A stretch of DNA of 5,565 bases from Micrococcales bacterium (lineage in GTDB: Bacteria > Actinomycetota > Actinomycetes > Actinomycetales > Cellulomonadaceae): assembly GCA_009783975.1 (NCBI GenBank), contig WRCL01000152.1, forward strand, positions 1-5,565. Reading direction: 5' to 3'. Under the pieces are notes generated by a model, which saw only the letters and a list, made by a program, of their open reading frames with translations, had not been told where the DNA came from and ran no database searches. Position 1 is the first letter of the stretch, and every line of letters begins with the position of its first letter. Below are positions 1-5,249 of this stretch, piece after piece. The translations under genes were made by a program, and so were the position numbers.

Positions 1-258
1 CCTGGCCGCAGCACCGAGGTGCGCCGTCCCACGAAACCAGAGCTCGCCGCGACCGACGTCCTCGTGATGGCGCTGGACCAGTGGAGCTGCCGGGTGATGG
101 CCGAGCCGCCCAAACCCCCTGAGGACGAGGCCGCAGCAACCACCTGGTGCGGCACCGTCACTGCCGCGCCCCGCACCGGGACCATCGAACCGTCGCCCAC
201 CAACCACGCCCCGGTCCCACCGTCGGTCGCCGGGCTCGCCGCCGCGTTCACTGTCTGA
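1..258 (+). CDS. 3' end of an unrecognised CDS (partial)
   Basis: A reading frame is open from the window edge (frame 1) to the TGA at 256-258, giving 85 residues. Its codons mostly end in G or C, as in real genes here. I do not recognise the protein. The visible C-terminus has a short mixed segment near VLVMALDQWSCRVMAEPP, then a low-complexity tail rich in Pro, Ala and Thr ending in AGLAAAFTV. No catalytic motif is seen. A GTG at 19 could start a 79-residue protein, but no ribosome binding site precedes it, so a 5'-truncated gene is the more likely reading. It lies 73 bp before prfH on the same strand. Chance openness in GC-rich DNA remains possible. Confidence 0.35.
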   Translation, partial: PGRSTEVRRPTKPELAATDVLVMALDQWSCRVMAEPPKPPEDEAAATTWCGTVTAAPRTGTIEPSPTNHAPVPPSVAGLAAAFTV

Positions 259-293
259 GTGCCGGCCTCGTGCTGTCGGAGAAGACGAAAACT

Positions 294-331
294 GGGTGCA
301 CCCGACCCCGGTGCCGTGCGACTGTGGTGCT
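294..331 (+). promoter_or_regulatory. Possible prfH promoter region with 10-bp palindrome
   Basis: The perfect palindrome GGGTGCACCC lies at 294-303, 28 bp before the prfH ATG. GACTGT at 320-325 is a poor -10-like hexamer placed where a leaderless transcript starting at the ATG (332) would need it. No Shine-Dalgarno sequence precedes 332; the bases before it are GGTGCT. The palindrome could bind a dimeric regulator, but nothing here identifies one. No RtcR-type regulator or sigma-54 promoter is visible, unlike the E. coli rtc locus. Confidence 0.25.
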
Positions 332-955
332 ATGACGACCATGCAGCCTGGGCAGGTGCTGCTCCAGCTGTCGTCGGGGCAGGGTGGACCTGCTGAGTGC
401 GAGATCGCGGTCGGCAAGCTGGTCGAGGCGTTGTCGGCCGAGTTCGACGGGGTTGAGGTCGTCGACTCCACCCCGGGGCGCGGACCTGGGGCTTTCCGGT
501 CGGTGCGGTTGTGGGGGCCAGCGCAGATGGCCGGGCTCGAAGGCAGCGTGCTGTGGGTGTGCGCCAGCCCGGTGCGGCCGCACCACGGGCGCAAGAACTG
601 GTACGTGGACGTCGCCGTGGCGGCGCACCCGGGGCCGGCCGACGAGTTCGACCCGCGCAAGGTGCGTTTCGAGACGTTCCGCAGCCCCGGGCGTGGAGGT
701 CAGCACGTGAACACCACCGACTCTGGTGTGCGTGCGGTGTACCTTCCCACCGGGGACCAGGCGGTGAGCACCGACGAGCGCAGCCAGCACATGAACCGTC
801 GTACGGCCACAGCCCGGTTGCGCCAGACGGTCGAGCGCCGCGCCCACGACGCGCACACGCAGGCTGCGGCCGACAACTGGCGTGAGCACCACCAGATCGT
901 CCGCGGCGACCCGGTGCGTGTGTACCGCGGACCGCAGTTCACCAGGACGACGTAG
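332..955 (+). CDS. prfH: Peptide chain release factor homologue PrfH
   Basis: The 207-residue protein belongs to the PrfH branch of class I release factors. The catalytic GGQ is at residues 122-124 in the context RSPGRGGQHVNTTDSGVRA, the loop that triggers peptidyl-tRNA hydrolysis in the ribosomal peptidyl transferase centre. The N-terminal block VLLQLSSGQGGPAECEIAV (9-27) and the HHGRKNW element (84-90) are typical of PrfH. The length fits the family (about 200 residues). The codon-reading domain of RF1/RF2 is absent, so no stop codon is read. PrfH is known to act on ribosomes stalled because their decoding centre is cleaved, and its gene is usually paired with an RtcB ligase gene, as here. 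I chose the ATG at 332, since homology begins a few residues later; ATG 341 is an alternative. GTG 296 would add twelve unrelated residues. No ribosome binding site is seen, so translation may be leaderless. rtcB follows in the same frame 15 bp after the TAG stop. Confidence 0.94.
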   Translation: MTTMQPGQVLLQLSSGQGGPAECEIAVGKLVEALSAEFDGVEVVDSTPGRGPGAFRSVRLWGPAQMAGLEGSVLWVCASPVRPHHGRKNWYVDVAVAAHPGPADEFDPRKVRFETFRSPGRGGQHVNTTDSGVRAVYLPTGDQAVSTDERSQHMNRRTATARLRQTVERRAHDAHTQAAADNWREHHQIVRGDPVRVYRGPQFTRTT

Positions 956-958
956 ACC

Positions 959-973
959 AAAGGAGCCGCCATC
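959..973 (+). promoter_or_regulatory. Ribosome binding site and apparent ATC start codon of rtcB
   Basis: AAAGGAG at 959-965 is a near-ideal Shine-Dalgarno sequence. Five bases later comes ATC (971-973), followed by codons for LTVEGTYNTA. RtcB paralogues paired with PrfH usually begin with this kind of sequence, of the form (M)I-x-V-x-G-x-YN. Only ACC AAA GGA GCC GCC lies between the prfH TAG and the ATC, so no ATG, GTG or TTG can start this N-terminus. The first conventional start, GTG 1004, has no binding site at proper spacing and would remove the conserved segment. Confidence 0.6.
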
Positions 974-2101
974 CTCACAGTCGAAGGCACCTACAACACT
1001 GCGGTGGTGTTCGCCGAGACCATCGAAGCCGCGGCCCGCGGGCAGGTCCGGGCGCTGTGCGACTGCCCGCACCTGGCCGGGTCGACCATCCGCATCATGC
1101 CTGACGTCCACGCCGGGGCTGGGGTGGCGATCGGCACGACGCTGACGTACACCGACACCATCGTCCCTGGGCTGGTCGGGGTGGATATCGGCTGCGGGGT
1201 TGAGACCGTCGTGCTGGCCAGCACCCGTGTCGAGCTGCCGCGGCTGGACTCGGTCGTCCGCTCGGCCGTGCCTGTGGGCACCGCGGTACGCACAGCCGCG
1301 CACCGGTACTGCGCCAAGGTCGACATCGACGCCCTGCGCTGCGACGTCGACGCAGACCGTGCCGCGCTGAGCCTGGGGACCCTCGGCGGGGGGAACCACT
1401 TCGTCGAGCTCGACGCCGACGACGACGGGACGGCGTACCTGCTGGTCCACTCCGGCAGCCGCAACCTCGGCGCCCAGGTCGCCCGGTACTACTGCCAACG
1501 CGGGTACGACGAGCTCGGTGGCCGTGCCCAGCACGACGTCCCGTTCGAGCTGGCCTACGTCGCTGGCCAGACCTTCGCCGACTACCTGCACGACGCCGCC
1601 ATCGCCCAGACCTTCGCCGACCTCAACCGCCAAGCCATCGCCGACGACATCATCAAGAAGATGCGCTTGCGCGTGGCCGACCGTTTCACCACCGCCCACA
1701 ACTACGTCGACGTCGAGCACCGCACCGTCCGCAAGGGCGCCGTCTCGGCCCAGGCCGGCGAGCGCATCGTCGTCCCGGTCAACATGCGCGACGGCGCCCT
1801 GCTGTGCACCGGCCTGGGCAACCGTGAGTGGAACTGCTCAGCCCCGCACGGTGCCGGGCGCCTCATGAGCCGCTCGCAGGTGAAACAGCACTACACCGTC
1901 TCGGCGTACAAGAAAGCCATGGCGGGGGTCTTCTCCAGCACCGTCGACGCCGGCACCCTCGACGAGTGCCCCATGGCCTACAAACCCCTGGAGGAGATCG
2001 TCGCGCAGATCGCCCCGACCGCCACGGTCGACGCCCGCATCCGCACCGTCTACAACTTCAAGGCCAGCGACAGCACCACCACACGGCGGCAGCGACGATA
2101 G
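971..2101 (+). CDS. rtcB: RNA-splicing ligase RtcB (PrfH-linked type)
   Basis: This is a GTP- and Mn2+-dependent RNA ligase that joins RNA ends carrying a 2',3'-cyclic or 3' phosphate to 5'-hydroxyl ends. Counted from ATC 971 (376 residues), all key elements are present: MPDVHAGAG (43-51), GVDIGCG with metal ligands Asp72 and Cys75, GGGNHFVE with Asn142 and His143, HSGSRNLG with His160, HNYVDVEH with His243, and APHGAGRLMSR whose His293 is the expected guanylated residue. The length is a little shorter than E. coli RtcB (408), as usual for the PrfH-linked form. Directly downstream of prfH, it most likely repairs 16S rRNA cut in the decoding centre after PrfH has released the peptide. This is known for the PrfH-RtcB pair and inferred here. 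If ATC is not used, translation would begin at GTG 1004 (365 residues), losing the N-terminal strand. The tail after NFKAS is basic and Thr-rich. Confidence 0.95.
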   Translation: MLTVEGTYNTAVVFAETIEAAARGQVRALCDCPHLAGSTIRIMPDVHAGAGVAIGTTLTYTDTIVPGLVGVDIGCGVETVVLASTRVELPRLDSVVRSAVPVGTAVRTAAHRYCAKVDIDALRCDVDADRAALSLGTLGGGNHFVELDADDDGTAYLLVHSGSRNLGAQVARYYCQRGYDELGGRAQHDVPFELAYVAGQTFADYLHDAAIAQTFADLNRQAIADDIIKKMRLRVADRFTTAHNYVDVEHRTVRKGAVSAQAGERIVVPVNMRDGALLCTGLGNREWNCSAPHGAGRLMSRSQVKQHYTVSAYKKAMAGVFSSTVDAGTLDECPMAYKPLEEIVAQIAPTATVDARIRTVYNFKASDSTTTRRQRR

Positions 2102-2121
2102 TCCTGCGCAGCGCCGGACAT

Positions 2122-2163
2122 CCTGCGACTGGGCAGCGAACGTGTAGGGTCGCAGGCGGGAGG
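2122..2163 (+). promoter_or_regulatory. Candidate promoter, inverted repeat and RBS of the ABC operon
   Basis: The 66-bp gap after rtcB contains TAGGGT at 2145-2150, a plausible actinobacterial -10; no good -35 is seen. A perfect 8-bp inverted repeat has arms CCTGCGAC (2122-2129) and GTCGCAGG (2149-2156), enclosing 19 bases. An extra copy of CCTGCG lies at 2103-2108 and could compete for the right arm. The right arm ends just before the strong ribosome binding site GGGAGGA (2158-2164). The repeat could be an operator across the -10 or an RNA hairpin beside the binding site. It could also weaken read-through from rtcB. Confidence 0.35.
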
Positions 2164-2167
2164 AAAC

Positions 2168-3061
2168 ATGCTGCAGATCGACGGGCTGACCAAGAAGTTC
2201 GGGTCGCTCACGGCCGTGGACGACCTGTCGTTCACCGTCGCCGCAGGCAAGGTCACAGGGTTCCTGGGGCCCAACGGGGCCGGGAAGACCACGACGTTGC
2301 GCATGGCGTTGGGCCTGACCCGGCCCACGTGCGGCACCGCGACGTTCGACGGGCGCACCTACCGCGAGCTGCCCGAGCCGATGCGGCACGTGGGTGCTGC
2401 GCTCGAGGCGTCGAGCTTCCACCCTGGGCGCACCGCGGCGAACCATGTGGCGATGCTCGCTGCCGGGGCGGGGATCGACCAGGGCCGCGGCACCGCGGTG
2501 CTTGAGCTCGTCGGGCTCGGGTCGGTCGCTGACCGGCGGGTCGGGGGGTTCTCCATGGGGATGCGGGCCCGGTTGGGCCTGGCTGTGGCGCTTCTCGGCG
2601 ACCCCAAGGTGCTGCTGCTGGACGAACCGACGAACGGCCTGGACCCTGAGGGCATCGTGTGGATGCGTGACCTGCTGCGCCACCAGGCGACCCAGGGCAA
2701 AGCCGTCCTGGTCTCCTCGCACCTGCTGTCTGAGGTGCGCCAGTCGGTCGACGACGTGGTGATCATCGCCCACGGACGTCTTGTGCACTGCTCGTCGTTG
2801 GCCGAGCTCGAGGCCAGTGCTGACGAGAACCGCACGACTGTTGTCGCCGCTGACCCCGACGCCCTGGCCGGTCTTGCCGCCCAGCACACGTGGAAGGTGA
2901 CCACCACAGCCTCTGGCACAGTGGTCGTCGGGCCCACCGCCGCCGAGATTGGTCGGGCCGCGTTCACCGCCGGTGTCGAGCTGCACCAGCTCGCCACCGA
3001 GGGCGGCGGGCTGGAGGCGGCGTTCTTGGCCCTCACCGAAGGACAAGGGGACATCCGATGA
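2168..3061 (+). CDS. ABC transporter ATP-binding protein (BcrA/YxlF-like, ABC-2 type)
   Basis: The 297-residue protein is the ATPase of an ABC exporter. Walker A is GPNGAGKT (34-41), Walker B is KVLLLDEP (147-154) with catalytic Glu153, the D-loop is NGLDP (156-160) and the switch His is His185 in SSHLL. The signature is FSMGM (128-132) instead of LSGGQ, and Glu80 stands in the Q-loop region; both are common in drug- and bacteriocin-type ABC-2 ATPases. A C-terminal accessory region (about 205-297) follows the core. ATG 2168 is preceded by GGGAGGA at good spacing. The stop overlaps the permease start as ATGA, so the two are surely co-translated. The substrate cannot be deduced; relatives export antibiotics or peptides or act in self-immunity. 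It may be co-transcribed with prfH-rtcB (66-bp gap) or use its own promoter. Confidence 0.93.
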   Translation: MLQIDGLTKKFGSLTAVDDLSFTVAAGKVTGFLGPNGAGKTTTLRMALGLTRPTCGTATFDGRTYRELPEPMRHVGAALEASSFHPGRTAANHVAMLAAGAGIDQGRGTAVLELVGLGSVADRRVGGFSMGMRARLGLAVALLGDPKVLLLDEPTNGLDPEGIVWMRDLLRHQATQGKAVLVSSHLLSEVRQSVDDVVIIAHGRLVHCSSLAELEASADENRTTVVAADPDALAGLAAQHTWKVTTTASGTVVVGPTAAEIGRAAFTAGVELHQLATEGGGLEAAFLALTEGQGDIR

Positions 3062-3921
3062 CACAGTTGACGACGACCGACGAGCCGACCACACAGGTTT
3101 TTCCAGCGCGTGTGTGGTGGCAGACCTTCCAGATGGAGTTCCGCAAGTACTTCTCCACCCGCACGTGGTGGATGCTGCTGCTGGTCACCTTCGTGTGGAC
3201 CGGTCTGAACGTCGCGACGATGGTGTTCGCGGTGCATTTTGGCGGGGCCGAGATGCGCGCAGAGCCAGACATGTTCGTCCCCATCGGCGACGCCCTCGCG
3301 CGGCTGCTGTACTCCATGGGCACGACGTTCGGGTTCGTCTTCCCTGCGATCGTCGGGGCGATGTCTGTGGCGGGGGAGTACCGGCACCAGACCCTCACCC
3401 CGACGTTCCTCGCCGACCCCGTGCGCTGGCGGGTGCTCGCCGCAAAGTTCGTCTCTGTGGTGCCCCTGGGCGCGCTGTACGCGCTGGTGGTCATCGCCGG
3501 GTGCCTCGTCTTCGGTGCATTGCCCCTGGCCATGCTGGGGGACGCCACGGCGCTGGGGTCGGCCCAGACCTGGCAGATGTTCGCACGGATGGTCCTGGCG
3601 ATGGTCTTGTGGGGCCTGGTCGGGGTGGGCCTGGGCACGCTGGTCAACAACCAGATGGTCGCGGTCGTCAGCTTGTTGGCGATCACCATGTTCCTCGAAC
3701 CGACCCTGCGGTCCATCCCCATGCTCATCGGGCACGACGTGGCCATCTTGTCCTACTTGCCTGGCGCCCTGGGCGACGGCATCACCGGTGAGACGATGTA
3801 CTCGATGTTCACCAACAACACCCTGCTCTCCCCGGCCCCAGCCGCGCTGGGCCTGCTCGCCTACGCCGTCGTCCTCACTGTCGGCGGTTACTACCTGCGC
3901 TTCCGCCGCGACGTCAGCTAG
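3058..3921 (+). CDS. ABC-2 type transporter permease
   Basis: This 287-residue integral membrane protein forms the channel half of the exporter. The N-terminus (1-37) is polar and cytoplasmic, with an amphipathic stretch around RVWWQTFQMEFRKYF. About six hydrophobic segments follow, near residues 38-59, 82-104, 131-155, 174-195, 199-215 and 261-280. The motif GEYRHQTLTPTFLADPVRWR after the second helix is typical of ABC-2 permeases, whose cytosolic loop meets the ATPase. The last residues, RFRRDVS, are basic and probably cytosolic. ATG 3058 lies within the ATPase stop (ATGA) with purine-rich AAGGACAAGGGG upstream, indicating coupled translation. The substrate is unknown. Confidence 0.9.
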   Translation: MTQLTTTDEPTTQVFPARVWWQTFQMEFRKYFSTRTWWMLLLVTFVWTGLNVATMVFAVHFGGAEMRAEPDMFVPIGDALARLLYSMGTTFGFVFPAIVGAMSVAGEYRHQTLTPTFLADPVRWRVLAAKFVSVVPLGALYALVVIAGCLVFGALPLAMLGDATALGSAQTWQMFARMVLAMVLWGLVGVGLGTLVNNQMVAVVSLLAITMFLEPTLRSIPMLIGHDVAILSYLPGALGDGITGETMYSMFTNNTLLSPAPAALGLLAYAVVLTVGGYYLRFRRDVS

Positions 3922-3953
3922 GGCTGGCTCCTTCGCCTCGCCAGGCACCTGAC

Positions 3954-3974
3954 GCCGCTCCTGTCCGGCATTTT
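3954..3974 (+). terminator. Weak terminator-like hairpin after the ABC operon
   Basis: GCCG (3954-3957) can pair with CGGC (3966-3969) across an 8-base loop, followed by ATTTT. The stem is only four base pairs and the T-run is short, so this is a weak candidate. Another small stem, CTGGC/GCCAG, lies at 3924-3944. CAGAC (3983-3987) and GTCTG (3997-4001) flank a CTCGAG core. Any of these could end or separate the exporter transcript before the toxin-antitoxin promoter. Confidence 0.25.
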
Positions 3975-4025
3975 GGGTGCGACAGACTACTCGAGGGTCT
4001 GCGGTGAGGATAGGATCGTGGGCCT

Positions 4026-4060
4026 AGCCCATTGTGGGCTGATGGGGTAGGCTGGGGGCT
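4026..4060 (+). promoter_or_regulatory. Promoter and probable operator of the toxin-antitoxin pair
   Basis: TAGGCT at 4048-4053 fits the TANNNT -10 consensus and ends seven bases before the ATG at 4061, the spacing expected for a leaderless transcript starting at the A. No Shine-Dalgarno sequence is present. Just upstream is a perfect inverted repeat, AGCCCA (4026-4031) and TGGGCT (4035-4040) around TTG, in the -35 to spacer region. A repressor bound there would block the polymerase, which fits autoregulation by an AbrB/MazE-type antitoxin. A second -10-like box, TAGGAT, is at 4011-4016. Confidence 0.5.
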
Positions 4061-4297
4061 ATGCAGACCTTTGTCGCACAGACCGACTCGCGCAGCCGGC
4101 TCGTCCTGCCGGGGCACCCGGACCAGCTGTACATCGTCCAACCCCACGAGGACGGCAGCATCCTGCTCATGCCGGGCCGGGTCGTGTCCGACGCCCAGCT
4201 GGAGTACGACAACAGCCCTGAGCTGCAGAACCTGCTGGCCCGTGCTCAGGCGTCGCCGACGGTACGCAGAACCCGCCGCTCGGCCTCGGCCGCATGA
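4061..4297 (+). CDS. AbrB/MazE-like antitoxin
   Basis: This small 78-residue protein resembles the swapped-hairpin DNA-binding antitoxins. Residues 7-40 (QTDSRSRLVLPG, then DQLYIVQPHEDGSILLMPGR) follow the pattern of two beta strands, a gap, then two more, seen in AbrB/SpoVT-type domains that read 'D-x-R-G-R-ϕ-x-L ... Y-x-V-x-x-x-x-D-G-x-ϕ-x-L-x-P'. Residues 41-62 (VVSDAQLEYDNSPELQNLLA) would be the helical toxin-binding tail, followed by a basic disordered end. The TGA stop overlaps the next start as ATGA, the usual antitoxin-first order. The protein most likely neutralises the downstream toxin and represses its own promoter through the palindrome at 4026-4040. Assignment rests on pattern and context, not on a search. 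Confidence 0.7.
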   Translation: MQTFVAQTDSRSRLVLPGHPDQLYIVQPHEDGSILLMPGRVVSDAQLEYDNSPELQNLLARAQASPTVRRTRRSASAA

Positions 4298-4557
4298 ACC
4301 CGCACCAGGGATACTCACAGGTCGCCGCGGAACAGCTCGACATGGCCGAAACCGTCGACCCCGGCCTGCACCAAGACTTGGTCGACACCTGCGAAGCCAT
4401 CCTCGACGACCCGAACCGGTACCGGGCTGCTGCCTCAGCCATCGTCACCCACGACGGTGTCGTCATGCGCACCCCAGTGGTCGGACGGGCCCCGTACAAA
4501 GTCTTCTGGAGCACCGACGGCCCACGGATCGAGGCCGTCTTCCCATACCCGAGCTGA
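4294..4557 (+). CDS. RelE/ParE-like toxin of a type II TA pair
   Basis: The 87-residue protein has the size and layout of the RelE/ParE fold: two helices (about 7-40, with VDPGLHQDLVDTCEAILDDP), then beta strands with SAIVTHDGVVMRTPVVG and a final PYKVFWSTDGPRIEAVFPYP (67-86). The pattern Y-K-V-x-W/F-x-x-x-x-x-x-I-x-x-ϕ-x-P is typical of this group's closing strands. RelE members cut mRNA in the ribosomal A site, while ParE members poison gyrase; which applies here is not visible. Arg75 and Tyr85 are not assigned as catalytic. Translation is coupled to the antitoxin by ATGA, and no separate ribosome binding site is seen. It could also be an inactive relative. Confidence 0.65.
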   Translation: MNPHQGYSQVAAEQLDMAETVDPGLHQDLVDTCEAILDDPNRYRAAASAIVTHDGVVMRTPVVGRAPYKVFWSTDGPRIEAVFPYPS

Positions 4558-4563
4558 GCTGCT

Positions 4564-4611
4564 GGGCCCCCTTTCAGGCCCCGCTTGTTGGGCGGCGGGC
4601 ACCTTCCCAAC
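4564..4611 (+). terminator. Hairpins downstream of the toxin gene, possible terminator
   Basis: Two inverted repeats follow the toxin stop: GGGCC (4564-4568) with GGCCC (4577-4581), and GTTGGG (4587-4592) with CCCAAC (4606-4611). A T-rich tract is lacking; AGAAACTTCTC follows. They may act as a weak or Rho-assisted terminator. Confidence 0.3.
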
Positions 4612-4639
4612 AGAAACTTCTCACCCTTTCCTGGCCAAC

Positions 4640-4692
4640 CCAACCGAGTTCGATGGTTGGAGGGCGAGCTCGATGATTAGATCATCGAACTC
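4640..4692. repeat. Two adjacent inverted repeats sharing a GAG(T/C)TCGATG motif
   Basis: The first repeat is CCAACC (4640-4645) and GGTTGG (4655-4660) around GAGTTCGAT. The second has 12-base arms, 4666-4677 and 4681-4692, around TAG with one mismatch; its inner 8 bp, TCGATGAT/ATCATCGA, are perfect. GAGTTCGATG occurs at 4646-4655, as GAGCTCGATG at 4666-4675 (exactly 20 bp on), and inverted at 4683-4692. Regularly spaced copies look like binding sites for a regulator or recombination protein. No gene with a matching start is evident beside them. Confidence 0.45.
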
Positions 4693-4824
4693 ATCATGCA
4701 AGCATCGCACTCGCCGGGCCCCATCCCGGTCACGATGGCTGCGCGGATCAGGTCCATTCCTCCAGCGCCGCGGTCCGCAGCTCTTCGTACGACCGCAGTG
4801 TTCGGGGGTTGCGGACGAAGGTTG

Positions 4825-4843
4825 CTGTGTGGAGGCCACACAG
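4825..4843. repeat. Perfect 8-bp inverted repeat with 3-base centre
   Basis: CTGTGTGG (4825-4832) and CCACACAG (4836-4843) flank AGG. The shape suits a dimeric repressor site or a tight hairpin. No nearby start codon gives it an obvious target. Confidence 0.4.
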
Positions 4844-4952
4844 ACCGCACACAACGGCTACACAGGGCCAGATTTCGCTTCCGATGATCGTCGGCAATAT
4901 GTTGTAGTTGCCGGAGGGGATGAGGAGTGTCAGAGACGTTCTGCCGTGCTTT

Positions 4953-4970
4953 AAGACACTGAAGACACTG
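4953..4970. repeat. Tandem 9-bp direct repeat
   Basis: AAGACACTG occurs twice in direct succession (4953-4961 and 4962-4970). It may be a slippage product in non-coding DNA or a short regulatory repeat. Confidence 0.5.
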
Positions 4971-5041
4971 GGGACGGTTCCTATGTCTTGCCTGGTGAGA
5001 GCCTGCGCGGCGGGACAGTCGGCCCGCAGCCACGTCGTTCG

Positions 5042-5061
5042 CATCCCGTACCGCCGGGATG
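5042..5061. repeat. 7-bp inverted repeat
   Basis: CATCCCG (5042-5048) and CGGGATG (5055-5061) flank TACCGC. It is a small hairpin or operator-like site of unknown role inside the non-coding stretch. Confidence 0.3.
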
Positions 5062-5249
5062 TCTACCGCACCAAGCGTCCCACCTGGTCCGCCGACGCGA
5101 AGGATGACCTGGCTCCCCGCGGATCGACCCCGCCATGCCACGGTGCGACTGGTCGCATATCGCCGACTGCATCCAACAACCGCGGGGCGTCCCGGCTCTA
5201 TTTCGATTTTTCGCCCAGCGGGACTGGCTGCTCTGGGCAGATCATCTGA

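Noticed and set aside
296..331. GTG 296 as prfH start
   Set aside because: It adds residues with no family similarity, and the nearest GGAG is 14 bases away. ATG 332 or 341 fits the family N-terminus.
248..1720. 490-residue minus-strand open frame opposite prfH and rtcB
   Set aside because: It lies antisense to two clearly recognised genes, is dominated by Val, Gly, Arg and Asp repeats typical of GC-rich antisense frames, and has no recognisable domain.
2890..3921. Longer permease starting at 2890
   Set aside because: The added N-terminus overlaps the ATPase gene out of frame and looks like shadow sequence. The ATG at 3058 has the coupled ATGA overlap and begins the natural protein.
1838..3948. 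Long minus-strand frames opposite the exporter genes
   Set aside because: They are shadows of high-GC coding sequence; the plus strand encodes complete Walker A, Walker B and membrane segments.
4908..5249. 113-residue plus-strand frame
   Set aside because: It has no ribosome binding site, its composition is irregular and no domain is visible. It spans the tandem repeat and a hairpin, so it is probably chance.
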